A program made the translations under genes and the position numbers. Under the pieces are notes generated by a model. The model worked only from the letters and a program-made list of their open reading frames with translations, was not told where the DNA came from and did no database searches. From Lysinibacillus pakistanensis (lineage in GTDB: Bacteria > Bacillota > Bacilli > Bacillales_A > Planococcaceae), in assembly GCA_001312325.1 (NCBI GenBank), contig BBDJ01000024.1, positions 1 to 64,000 of the forward strand: a stretch of 64,000 nucleotides of DNA, read 5' to 3'. The stretch's first letter is position 1; every line of letters starts with the position of its first letter. Positions 30,291 through 40,070 of this stretch are shown one piece after another.

Positions 30291-31471
30291 TATAATTGGT
30301 GAGGCTCTCGCATTTCTCCATCAAATGCAGCTCGATAAATCGTATAGATATCTTCTCGTTCTAGCAGCATCGGACTTCGTGCTAAGATTCTTGTTTGTTT
30401 TGTTGCATCGTCCGTTAATTGCTCTAAGGCATCTTCTGGTATATTAAACCCTTTTAAAGTAGAAGGAATATTAACATCTTGAACAAGTTGTTGTAATGCC
30501 TCTACACATTTATAGGAAGCCTCTTCTTGCGATAAATAGGCAGATGAGATACCCATTGCATCTAAAATATCCTTCATACGTTTTTCACAGCTTTGACGAA
30601 TATATCCCATGACATATGGTAAAAGCACTGCATTGGAGTCACCATGAGCTATATGGAATTGACCACCTAATGGATAGGCTAGAGCATGTACACCTGCTAC
30701 TCCAGCATTGAAGAAGGCCAAGCCAGCTAAATAACTACCATAGCTCATATCTGAACGTGCCTGCCTATTTTGTCCTTCATGGACAGCCGTGCGAATGGAG
30801 CCACTAATTAAGCGAATTGCCTGTAGTGCAAGGGCATCGGTCACCTCATTGGCATTGATTGAAACATATGCCTCAATTGCATGTGTTAAGGCATCTACAC
30901 CCGTTGCAGCCGTTACCTTAGGTGGTAATGAAATCGTAAGCTCTGGGTCTACGATGGCAATATCCGCCAATAAATAGTCATGTGTCACAACGTCTTTTGT
31001 TGTTTCAAGCGACAACACAGAAATATTTGTCACTTCTGAGCCTGTTCCAGATGTAGTTGGAATTAAAATTTTGGGTAATCCTTTTTGTTCAAGTGTTTTT
31101 GTACCTGTTAAATTTAAGTAATCTGCCACTTTTCCATCATGTACTGCTAAAACTGCAGCAAGCTTGGCTAAATCTAGAGCACTTCCGCCACCTAATCCGA
31201 TGACTAGATCAAAGTGATGTTTCCTAGTAAAGGAAACTAGCTTTTCTCCAATAGCAAGTGGTGGCTCTGGAGCAATATCTGTATAAATCGTAGTCGCATA
31301 TCCTTTTGAAAGCAAGGGTTGTTCGATTTTATCTGTTAACCCTAGTTCTTTTAAAAATGGATCTGTGACAATTAAAATATTGGTAGCTTTAAATCTTTCT
31401 ACTTCAGGTAGAAGCTGATGTAAACATCCCCAGCCTGTATAACTTACAGGAGTAAAGGTTAATTTATGCAT
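30290..31471 (-). CDS. Iron-containing alcohol dehydrogenase (candidate 4-hydroxybutyrate dehydrogenase)
   Basis: Intact 393-residue group III alcohol dehydrogenase. NAD-binding motif VIGLGGGSALDLAKLAA; metal ligands Asp and His in GVDALTHAIEAYVS and two His in GVHALAYPLGGQFHIAHGD. It is the last gene of the operon with the lactonase and aldehyde dehydrogenase. In Agrobacterium blcABC, an enzyme of the same family (BlcB) oxidises 4-hydroxybutyrate to succinic semialdehyde; that role is proposed here by context. Other 1,2- or 1,3-diol or alcohol substrates cannot be excluded. Confidence 0.9.
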   Translation of the reverse strand: MHKLTFTPVSYTGWGCLHQLLPEVERFKATNILIVTDPFLKELGLTDKIEQPLLSKGYATTIYTDIAPEPPLAIGEKLVSFTRKHHFDLVIGLGGGSALDLAKLAAVLAVHDGKVADYLNLTGTKTLEQKGLPKILIPTTSGTGSEVTNISVLSLETTKDVVTHDYLLADIAIVDPELTISLPPKVTAATGVDALTHAIEAYVSINANEVTDALALQAIRLISGSIRTAVHEGQNRQARSDMSYGSYLAGLAFFNAGVAGVHALAYPLGGQFHIAHGDSNAVLLPYVMGYIRQSCEKRMKDILDAMGISSAYLSQEEASYKCVEALQQLVQDVNIPSTLKGFNIPEDALEQLTDDATKQTRILARSPMLLEREDIYTIYRAAFDGEMREPHQL

Positions 31472-31488
31472 AAATGATCTACTCCAAT

Positions 31489-32334
31489 CTATTCATAGTG
31501 ACCTTCCGTCGATTTTCTAAATGATTTAAACTGGACAGGATCATGACCAAACCAAACCTGTGAATTCGTTTCATTAGCAAGTCTGCGAATTCGTTCAACG
31601 GTAGAATTATAGCCAACCGAATCATAAATAATTCCTGGTGGCTTCACAGGTGGACCAAAGCTTTCTGCTGTGTAAATGGCATCTGAAGCTAAAATAATAC
31701 CACCCGTTTCAGGCATATTAATATGAAGGCCAAGCATACCCCAAGCATGGCCACTGCCAAAATTCAATACTTGAATCCCTTCCGCAAGCTTCACGTTGTC
31801 CTCACCGCGTTTAATGAGTCGCCATTGTAGATTATTTTTAATCCACATATCAATGTCACCCCAAATATAGGCACCTTCTTTTACATTTCTTGCATAGGTT
31901 TGGAGTGTTCCATTGAATTCATCTTCCTGTACAATAATCGTCGCATTGGTAAACAGTTCTAAGCAGCCTGCATGATCGAGATGCAAATGGGAAGCAACTA
32001 CATATTTGATATCCTCAGGACGAACGTTTAATTCTTCTAAACGATGATGTAAATAGCATTCTTCTGGCATATTAATAGGGAATGCTTTTTGTGTAAATTC
32101 TCCCCAACGCCCTTCAGGTCCCATCGAGTTTGGATTACATGCAGTATCAAATAAAATTTTGCCCTCTGGATGATCAATTAACACTGTATATACTGGAAAT
32201 TCTACAAATTCATTTGGCTGGTTTGGATGATCGATAGTTGCTGGATTATGCATAGCAATCATATAGTTTTTATCCATTCGCATCGTACCATTGTCCATTA
32301 CATACAATTTTGGGTGTTGTTTGATGATGTTCAT
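31489..32334 (-). CDS. AHL/gamma-butyrolactone lactonase (metallo-beta-lactamase fold)
   Basis: N-acyl-homoserine-lactonase-family hydrolase. The dinuclear zinc motif is SHLHLDHAGCLELF (HxHxDH). A later His in FGSGHAWGMLGLHI, an Asp in ILASDAIYT and the final His in WFGHDPVQF complete the site. N-terminus YVMDNGTMRMDKNYMI resembles AhlD/AttM. I chose ATG 32334 (MNIIKQHPK), nine bases after GGAG, over ATG 32349. About 281 residues. It sits between the aldehyde dehydrogenase and alcohol dehydrogenase genes, as BlcC does in its pathway, favouring a catabolic lactonase; quorum quenching may be a side activity. Confidence 0.85.
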   Translation of the reverse strand: MNIIKQHPKLYVMDNGTMRMDKNYMIAMHNPATIDHPNQPNEFVEFPVYTVLIDHPEGKILFDTACNPNSMGPEGRWGEFTQKAFPINMPEECYLHHRLEELNVRPEDIKYVVASHLHLDHAGCLELFTNATIIVQEDEFNGTLQTYARNVKEGAYIWGDIDMWIKNNLQWRLIKRGEDNVKLAEGIQVLNFGSGHAWGMLGLHINMPETGGIILASDAIYTAESFGPPVKPPGIIYDSVGYNSTVERIRRLANETNSQVWFGHDPVQFKSFRKSTEGHYE

Positions 32335-32355
32335 TTTTCCCATCTCCATTCATGA

Positions 32356-33761
32356 TTAATTGTTATTCCAAATAACAAGCTTCATTTCTGTCATTTCCTC
32401 GATTGCATACTTAATGCCCTCACGACCTGTGCCACTTTCTTTTACGCCACCATACGGCATATGATCTACACGATAGGTCGGCACGTCATTGATAAGGACA
32501 CCTCCTACATGTAATGCCTTTGAAGCCTTAAAAGCAGTCTCTATCGATGGTGTAAAAATACCTGCCTGTAAGCCATAATGAGAATCGTTAACAGCTTCTA
32601 TTGCCTCCTCTATAGTAGACACTGAATTTACGATCACAACTGGTGCAAAAATTTCTTCACATGATACTCTGCTATGTGAGGATACGTTGGATAAAACAGT
32701 TGGCAGTAGAACATTATTTTCAATATGGCCACCAGTTATTATTTTTGCCCCTTCAGCAGCCGCTTCTTTAATCCATTGAAGGGCCCGTTGTTGTTCCGCT
32801 TCTGAAATCATCATGCTATATCCGTTGTTTGGTCAAGAGGATCACCAATAATAAGCTGTGCTACTTTTGCACTTAGCTTTTCTAAAAACGCTTGCAACAT
32901 ACTTCCATTACATATATCCGTTGTAATGAGATACATACCTGACCTTGATTTGAAAATGCCCCCATTACAATTCGGTCCATCATCTGATCAAGCTGAACCC
33001 CTTCGTCAACAATCACCCCTGCATTTGAGCCTAATTCTAATGTTACCTTTTTTTAAACCAGCACGATTTCGTAATGAAATCCCTACAGCAGGACTTCCCG
33101 TAAACGTTATCATTTTTACATTTGGATGTGCTAAAAATACATCTCCTACTAATTTCCCTTGCCCAGTCACTAGATTAAAAGCGCCTGCTGGTAAATTAGT
33201 TTGTGCCAATAATTTCGCTAGAAAATGGGCAGATAAAGCTGTTTGAGTAGCTGGCTTTAACACAATCGTATTACCCGCAGCTAAAGCTGGACCCACCTTA
33301 TGCGCTACGAGATTTTGTGGAAAGTTAAATGGTGTAATAGCTGCAATAACGCCTATTGGTTCTCGGATTGTATAAGCAAAGCGCCCTTCTCCATTTTTAG
33401 AAGCGTCCATCGGAATCATTTCGCCAGATAAACGTTTTGCTTCCTCTGCTGCAAATTTATAGGTTTCAATCGTACGATCAATTTCAGCATAGGCATACTT
33501 TAATGGCTTTGCTGATTCTAGTGAAATAATACTAGCTGCTTCCTCACGATTTTCCAAAAACAATCTAGATAGATGCTCTAAAATTTCTGCTCGTTGGAAC
33601 GCAGTTAAGGCTGCCATTTCAGAGGCTGCTGCTTGTGCACTTTCAATGGCATACTGTACATCCTGTTCAGTTGCATCGCAAACTGTGCAATTACCTCTTT
33701 CGAATAGGGGGCTTGAACCTCCATAAATTCGTCTGTCATTTGCCATTGTCCATTCATCCAT
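32356..33761 (-). CDS. Aldehyde dehydrogenase (candidate succinate-semialdehyde dehydrogenase)
   Basis: NAD(P)-dependent aldehyde dehydrogenase. Visible: TPFNFPQNLVAHKVGPALAA, ITFTGSPAVG, catalytic Glu in KVTLELGSNAG, catalytic Cys in NQGQVCISLQR, EEIFAPVV and the C-terminal PYGGVKESGTGREG. An extra A in the run near 33050, a missing A near 32920 and a missing G near 32820 break the frame. A compensated pair near 33665-33720 garbles the N-terminus, where the other frame reads MEVQAPYSKEVIAQ. About 470 residues restored. Start 33761 behind AAGGGG. First structural gene after the LacI regulator. Confidence 0.85.
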
Positions 33762-33802
33762 AAGCCCCTTTTCAAGACTTCATCACTCCTTCCTTCATTA
33801 TG

Positions 33803-33844
33803 GTTACGTATTCATTTCTGAATATAAAGAAATGAATACGTAAC
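33803..33844. promoter_or_regulatory. Long inverted repeat upstream of the lactone operon
   Basis: GTTACGTATTCATTTC (33803-33818) and GAAATGAATACGTAAC (33829-33844) are perfect 16-base arms around a 10-base spacer. It lies 42 bases upstream of the aldehyde dehydrogenase start and downstream of the LacI terminator, the expected operator position. No T-tract follows on the minus strand, arguing against a terminator for that strand. Confidence 0.6.
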
Positions 33845-33851
33845 ATTTTTG

Positions 33852-33896
33852 GTGTAAAAAAACAAACTGACATTTTATCAGTTTATTTTCTTACAC
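33852..33896 (-). terminator. Terminator of the LacI regulator gene
   Basis: GTGTAA...CAAACTGA and TCAGTTTATTTTCTTACAC pair over about 19 bases with mismatches around a short loop. The regulator's corrected stop lies inside the hairpin. Confidence 0.6.
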
Positions 33897-34888
33897 GTTG
33901 TATTTCTTGGGAAAAGTTTAACAGATTCTGTTTGCTGTATGCAAGTACTTTTTTTTCTCCATGACCTCAAATAATTTTTCAATTGCCATAAATCCAAGAT
34001 TTTTTTTCTGATTCTAAACCTACCGTTGTTAAGGCAATAGAATGATGCTTACTAAGCTCGACATTATCTATACCTATTACGTTAAAATCCCCTGGTACCC
34101 TATAGCCTTGCGCTAAGCATAAATTTAATATTTCAATCGCTATAGCATCCGTCGCAGCACAGAAAGCAGTTGGTCGCTTTGGAAGCTGCACGATCTCTTC
34201 AAAAACTCGTTCAATATCAATTTTATTGGTATTTGTAAAAAAAGACGGCATTGCTTTTGCATCAATCTGATGATCCTCTAAGGCCTTTTGAAAGCCTTAT
34301 ACCTTCCATAAAAGGTACTCATTTCATGAGGACCACCAATCCAACAAATATCTCGATGACCTAAAGATAAAATATGATTTGTCGCGATATATCCAGCTTC
34401 TACATTATTTATCTCTACAAAATGTCTATTTTCTTGATGCTTGCGATTAAACATGATAAAAGGTATGCCTAATTTTTCTAGCTTAAAAAAATAAAGGATC
34501 GGTATACAGCATAGACGATAAAATAATCGCATCAGCCTTCGTTTCTAAAACAGAATTATAAATCGTGTCTAAGTTATCCTCCGTTCCAAAATAAACATGA
34601 ACTTTATAGCCCCGAGCATTGACATAGTTAACAATTGCTGTTGTTGAATCAACAAAAAAAAGGATTGTGTAAAGGTCCTGAAATCAATGTAATTGTCCCT
34701 GTTTTTTGCTGAACAAGTGATCTCGCTATATCATTTGGAATATAGTTTAATTCTTCAATCGCCCTCATTACCTTTTCAATTGTTTTCGGCTTAACTAACT
34801 CAGGCGTATTTATTACTCTAGATACAGTTGTTTGAGAAACACCTGCATACTTTGCCACATCTTTTGAAGATACCAAAAAACCACCCAT
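33878..34888 (-). CDS. LacI-family transcriptional regulator
   Basis: N-terminal LacI helix-turn-helix VSSKDVAKYAGVSQTTVSRVIN and the hinge IARSLVQQKTGTITLISG. The sugar-binding-protein-like effector domain contains GYRVPGDFNVIGIDNVELS. Runs near 34656, 34490, 34295, 33999 and 33949 need single-base repairs. With them the tail continues NLGFMAIEKLFEVMEKK and ends in RNTTCKKIN at 33878, a normal LacI C-terminus. About 330 residues. Start is uncertain: ATG 34888, or TTG a few codons in, which has GGTGG upstream. Probable repressor of the downstream lactonase operon. Confidence 0.8.
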
Positions 34889-34982
34889 TTCATCTTTGTA
34901 AGCCTATTTTATACCATTACAGGGATAATGTTAATAGACAGTCATAGATGTATAATGAGTGATTTAACTTTTTGAAAGGTAT

Positions 34983-36203
34983 TTATTTTTTTTCGATCAT
35001 ACGGCATTGCTGCTTCACTCGCCTTAAAATTATAAACAGGTTTAATAACTTTGATTATATCCACCGTTTCTTCAATAGCCGATGTAATCTCTATCATTGG
35101 CTTGTAGGCCATAGGAGCCTCATCTAATGTTTCTTCATTTACGGATGTTGTCCATATACCTTGCATTGTTTCTTTAAAATCAGCCATATTTAATGTCGCT
35201 TTAGCTGCTCGTCTAGAGTACATTCGCCCTGCTCCATGAGGTGCTGAGAAATTCCAATCCTCATTTCCTTTTCCCACACAAATCAGCGAGCCGTCTCTCA
35301 TATTCATAGGAATGACTAATTTTTCTCCTTTATTGGCACGAACTGCTCCCTTTCGTAATGTCATGGTATCTGTATCAATATAGTTATGAATAGTATCAAA
35401 GGTTTCATTAAAATTCCAGCCCATATGCTGAGCTATTGTTTCAGCAATGATCCAACGATTCATTCGAGCATATTGCTGCGCGATTTTCATATCATGCATA
35501 TAATCATGGAAAAACTCGCCTTCTAAATAAGCTAAGTCTTTAGGAACTAAAGGGTTTTGTTCTTTGTGGGCCTTTATCATTGCTTGTATTTCTTTGTGAC
35601 GCCCCTGTTCTTTCAGCTCATCAATCTTTACTGTTAAATCCTCTCGACGCAATGTTTCATAGGCTCTCTTTTGATGCCAGTTAGCTACTTTGGCGCCAAC
35701 ATATCGAGAGCCAGTATGAATTAATAAATAATGGACATCGTTTTCGTCTTTTGCCAATTCGATGAAATGATTTCCTCCACCAAGTGTACCTAATGATAGA
35801 TTGGTATATTCATCCTTTATTCCGCTCGCCTTAAATTGATTTCCTTCAAATTCTATAAATTGGCGTGTAGGTGAAACTTCAGGATGAACGTCCTGCCCAC
35901 TAGGTACATAATCTCTAATAGTTGCATCCAGCTTAGCAAAATCAATAGCTGATGCATCCAATTCTGCTACAAAAACACCACAGCCAACATCAACACCGAC
36001 AAGGTTAGGGACTACTCGATCTTGTAGCTGAATAGTTGTGCCAATTACACATCCCTTCCCTGCATGGTAATCTGGCATAATTCGAATTTTCGTGCCTGCC
36101 ATAAAGGCTGATCTGTTAATTCTTGAATTTGATCAATAGCTGATGGCAGTGCGGTTTTAGCATAAATTTTCGCTTCTGTAAAACGTCCGTTCACAGTAAT
36201 CAT
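34983..36203 (-). CDS. rtcB: RtcB-family RNA ligase
   Basis: GTP- and Mn-dependent ligase joining 2',3'-cyclic phosphate or 3'-phosphate RNA ends to 5'-OH ends. Motifs: PDYHAGKGCVIGTT, LVGVDVGCGVF (Cys/Asp metal ligands), LGTLGGGNHFIEL, HTGSRYVG, and SAPHGAGRMYSR with the guanylylated His. The N-terminal 33 residues, from ATG 36203 (AGGGAGGAGGG upstream), join by adding one T near 36109. An 8-T run at 34986-34993 hides the true end MPYDRKK. About 405 residues, similar to the short RtcB subgroup. Repair targets are unknown. Confidence 0.88.
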
Positions 36204-36256
36204 AAAAATCCCTCCTCCCTAACTATACGGACAAATACCATCATTTGTTTCAAATG

Positions 36257-36297
36257 AAAAATGTTCTAAAAGTTGACAATACTTTTAGAACATTTTT
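36257..36297 (-). terminator. Terminator between dynamin-like and rtcB genes
   Basis: AAAAATGTTCTAAAAGT and ACTTTTAGAACATTTTT form a perfect 17-bp stem, with T-rich exit on the minus strand after the dynamin-like gene. Confidence 0.85.
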
Positions 36298-36305
36298 CTA
36301 GCATC

Positions 36306-38161
36306 TTACTCCTCATAATAAATATCTAATTTTTTCGGTATGTCTGGAATATCATTTGATTTTACATCTGTTTCTATTAAACTTAATGCATAAATTGGAT
36401 ATTTATCTTGAACATCAAAAGGAATTGCAATGCTTTCCATCTTATTATTCATTTGGCTTCGTGCAAGAATACCATTATAAGATAAATCAATGCTCATAAT
36501 ACTATGGATTGTCTCTTTTAGCATTTCAAGGTCTTTTGCTTTAAGCGGCATTTGTCCATTTAATAAAAACGGCTGAATGTTTTCCTTAATATAGCCCTGT
36601 GCTTCGATTAAACAAGAAAATTCATTTAATTTATTGGCATATAATTTTAATTGGCGTTTTTCTTTTGAACGCTGTTGATTGAGCTCTTGTACCTTTTGCT
36701 CAATGCGTTGCAAACGTTTTTTTCGTTAAATCCATTAGATAGCTTTGGATAGGATGAATAGCCTGAAGCATGATTGCCTCTGCTTCCTGTATTTTCTCAA
36801 ACTGTTCAATACAAACAGCCTGCTGCTCATTTAGCTTATTCACACGTTCCTTGAAAAATTCATTTTGGGTATGCTGACCAAAAATTGCTTTCATTAATCC
36901 TTTTCCATGAATTTTTTTTATGCTGTGCATCCAATCGATCATATTCACGATTATATTCGCTATACATATTGCGATATTCTCGAAGCACTTGCTGATAATG
37001 TATGGCCTTTTCTGTAAAGCCTTCTACAATGTTGTCCTGCAAATAGTCATTCTGAGAAATAGTTTGTAATAGCTGATATAATGTCTGAACATTTTTAAAT
37101 ACATTGGCGACATCTTCATATTCTTGTTCATATTCTGTGACAATCGTTAAATCGCGTTGATAGCGAGAAAACTCATATTGAGTATCGCCTGCAAATTTTT
37201 CAATGTTCTCAACGGCAGATTGGAATGGATCACGTTGAGGAATCACAGTTAATTCAAAGCGAAATCGTTCTAGCCATTGCAAAAAGCGAATTAAAATAGC
37301 ATACGTTTTTTTTATCACTATTTTCTGCAACTCGATGAATTTGTGTGATTAATTGCTCATATTGGCTCTTATGCCATAGCTCATCATTATTAGTTTGTTG
37401 AGCCTTCAGTGCATTTGTTGCTGAGATAGGAATAAAATCACTGACTAGATGACCAAGTCGTTCTCTCTCCGAAAGAATAAACCCCTCTGTTTCTTCATTC
37501 GAATCTATCCCATTTATCACACAATGTGGTTCAACACCTTTATTTTTTTAAGGTCTCCATTAATAATATTTCCGCATCAATGGCCATAGAACCTGAGCGT
37601 AAAACCCAAAAAATTTCATCCACTCGATTAATTAATGACTCAGAGAAGTAAGCTCTTTCCCCACCGCCAGCTTCCAATGACACTGAATCAATAATTGTTA
37701 CTGACTTTAATAAATCATTTTTTTAGATAAACCTCCAAGTAATCTAAATGCTCCCGTAATATTTCCGATGCGAAAGTATCACCAGTTGTCAGTAATTCAA
37801 GCTTACTCATATCAAATATTGCCACAACACCATCCAAAAAATAGGCTCTTATTTCTTCATGTTCGCCATATCGCAAAAATGTATTTACGCCAGTTGGATG
37901 CTGTTCACTCACAGGTAAAACGTGACGTCCTAAAAGCCCGTTCACAAGTGTTGTTTTGCCAACACGCTCTTTTCCCACAATAAGAATCATCGTTTGATTA
38001 TTGGCATCCTGTATAATTCGATTAAGATGCTTAGCTGTGTCTTTTACATATGTATTCTGTACGATGATGCCATGCAATTGTCTTAAACGATCAACAAGCT
38101 GTGGTAAAATATTATTTGCTGAGGCTGTATTTTCGATTGGCAGGTTGTCAATGTTTGTCAT
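36306..38161 (-). CDS. Dynamin-like GTPase, frame-broken
   Basis: Large GTPase of the dynamin superfamily. Walker A/G1 is LIVGKERVGKTTLVNGLLG, switch I HPTGVNTFLRYG, G3 region VTIIDSVSLEAGGGERAY, and VINGIDSN as the G4-like base motif. The C-terminal half is helical and charged (KINNLNEQQ-type coils), as in bacterial dynamins that remodel membranes. Fragments join after single-base corrections near 37720, 37548, 37310, 36911 and 36718. About 610 residues. ATG 38161 preferred, with AAGAGG upstream. It is shorter than DynA and has one GTPase domain. Confidence 0.75.
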
Positions 38162-38364
38162 CCTCAAAACCTCTTTTCGTATGTATCTATAAGTCCATTA
38201 TAAATGATACGAATCCTTTTCTAATACATAGTACTAAGAAATATTGACAAAAAAAGGACAAAATACTTACATAGTGTCGTCAAAATTAGGAATTATATCA
38301 TGTATATTTAATTATCTATTACGTATATTATTCCCTATTATTGAGAAAATAAATTTTATATCTA

Positions 38365-39246
38365 TTATTCTTCTAATCCAGCCATACGTGCATATACCTC
38401 TCCAAGTGTTGGCATGCCAGCTTGAGCGCCAAATTTCTCTACGGATAAAGAGGCTGCAATGTTAGCAAAATATAGAGCCTGATCTAATGACTGACCTTCA
38501 ACTAAAGCATAGGCAAGTGCTCCGTTAAACGTATCACCTGCACCTGTTGTATCTACCGCTTTTGTCATATAAGCTGGCACATGAATCTGATATTCCCCAT
38601 CAAAATAGCGAGCTCCCTCACTACCTAAGGTTATAATCATTTTATTTGGATATTTTTTTAAAATAGTGTCAAAATCATCGCCAAAAATTTCTGCACATTC
38701 TGTTTCATTCGGTGTAATATACGAAATATCTTCCATCCATTGGACATCAAAATTAGCTGCTGGAGCAGGATTTAATAGCACAGGTATTTGGGCTTCTTTG
38801 CATAATTTTATGGCATAGGCAACAGTTTCCTTGGGAATTTCGAGCTGTATAATGACCATTTGACTTTGCTGAATAATTTCCCTTGCCGCTTCGACCTGAG
38901 CAGGCTTTAACTCATAATTTGCGCCAGGCACTACAATAATGCGGTTATCTTGATTATAGATTAATATATTTGCAATCCCAGTAGGCACTGCCGTACTTTT
39001 AATGGCCTTAGTTTGAATTGACTCTTGCGATAAAACCTTTCGTAGGGTATCACCAAAGCTATCATTGCCTACACAGCCAATCATTGAAACTTCGCTTCCA
39101 AGACGTGCAGCAGCAATTGCCTGATTGGCCCCCTTACCGCCTGGTGCCGTTTTAAACGCTGAACCAAAAATCGTTTCACCTTGCTTTGGAAAAGTATCCA
39201 TTTGTACAACCAAATCCATATTAAGACTCCCAATAACTGTAATCAT
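38365..39246 (-). CDS. rbsK: Ribokinase
   Basis: PfkB-family kinase phosphorylating ribose at O5. Substrate motif GSLNMDLVVQMDTFPKQGET, GGKGANQAIAAARLGS, and the ATP/anion-hole signature VDTTGAGDTFNGALAY. The frame is intact at 293 residues. I take ATG 39246 (MITVIGS) because the only ribosome binding site, AAAGG, lies 11 bases before it and only two bases before GTG 39255. No ribose transporter or RbsR gene is adjacent, which is unusual for rbsK. Confidence 0.9.
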   Translation of the reverse strand: MITVIGSLNMDLVVQMDTFPKQGETIFGSAFKTAPGGKGANQAIAAARLGSEVSMIGCVGNDSFGDTLRKVLSQESIQTKAIKSTAVPTGIANILIYNQDNRIIVVPGANYELKPAQVEAAREIIQQSQMVIIQLEIPKETVAYAIKLCKEAQIPVLLNPAPAANFDVQWMEDISYITPNETECAEIFGDDFDTILKKYPNKMIITLGSEGARYFDGEYQIHVPAYMTKAVDTTGAGDTFNGALAYALVEGQSLDQALYFANIAASLSVEKFGAQAGMPTLGEVYARMAGLEE

Positions 39247-39398
39247 CTTTTTCACTACCTTTCATTGCTTATATTCTATCGAAAAAAACATGATAGGAAC
39301 AAGAATAACGAGCGGTTTTTTCTCCCAGCTGAGCGGTTTCCCCTTACCCGAGCATTCACCATCCTCCATTTAACTAGCAACATCTAACTGCAATTAAA

Positions 39399-39440
39399 AA
39401 GACTGAAGACAATTGTACCTCGTCTTCAGTCTTAAGGAAA
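39399..39440 (-). terminator. Terminator of the ilv-leu cluster
   Basis: AAGACTGAAGAC (39399-39410) and GTCTTCAGTCTT (39422-39433) form a perfect 12-bp stem, with TTTTTAATTG on the minus-strand exit. It follows leuD. Confidence 0.9.
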
Positions 39441-39448
39441 ATCATCTA

Positions 39449-40039
39449 TTAAAATGCCATACGTTTTGCTTCGTAAGCAGCAATTTGTTCCTCGTATTTA
39501 ATCGTTAAAGCAATTTCATCCCAGCCATTTAGTAATGTTTCTTTATAATAAGAATCGATGTTAAACTTATAGACGTTTCCATCTTCACCAGTTACTGTTT
39601 GAGCTTCCAGATTGACTTCCATCATGTAAGGTTTAGCGAGACCCTTTGCTAAAATTTCATCACATTCTGCTTCAGTTAGCTTAATTGGTAAAATACCATT
39701 TTTAAAGCAGTTATTATGGAAAATATCTGCAAATGATGGTGCGATGACAACATTGAAGCCATAATCTAGGATAGCCCATGGAGCATGTTCGCGAGAAGAA
39801 CCACATCCAAAGTTATCCTGTGCTACTAAAATTTTGGAGTTTTTAAATTCAGGTTTATTCAATATAAAATCTGGAATTTCATTACCCTGTGCGTCAAAAC
39901 GCCAATGGTAAAATAAAAATTGTCCAAAGCCTGTGCGCTCAATTCGTTTTAGAAACTCTTTCGAAATAATTTGATCTGTATCTACGTTTTTACGATCAAG
40001 TGGCGTTATGACACTATTCACGATATTAATTGGTTCCAT
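39449..40039 (-). CDS. leuD: 3-isopropylmalate dehydratase small subunit
   Basis: Small subunit of the leucine-pathway isomerase, converting 2- to 3-isopropylmalate with LeuC. Intact frame. MEPINIVNSVITPLDRKNVD at the start and the swivel-domain signature LVAQDNFGCGSSREHAPWAI are diagnostic. ATG 40039 has GGAAGGGATG upstream. 196 residues, normal. Last gene of the cluster, immediately downstream of leuC. Confidence 0.95.
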   Translation of the reverse strand: MEPINIVNSVITPLDRKNVDTDQIISKEFLKRIERTGFGQFLFYHWRFDAQGNEIPDFILNKPEFKNSKILVAQDNFGCGSSREHAPWAILDYGFNVVIAPSFADIFHNNCFKNGILPIKLTEAECDEILAKGLAKPYMMEVNLEAQTVTGEDGNVYKFNIDSYYKETLLNGWDEIALTIKYEEQIAAYEAKRMAF

Positions 40040-40070
40040 GTTCAATCATCCCTTCCGTGTAAAAACAAAC

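Noticed and set aside
31489..32334. Calling the lactonase a dedicated quorum-quenching AiiA
   Set aside because: The operon context with ALDH and Fe-ADH fits lactone catabolism better; AHL cleavage needs assay.
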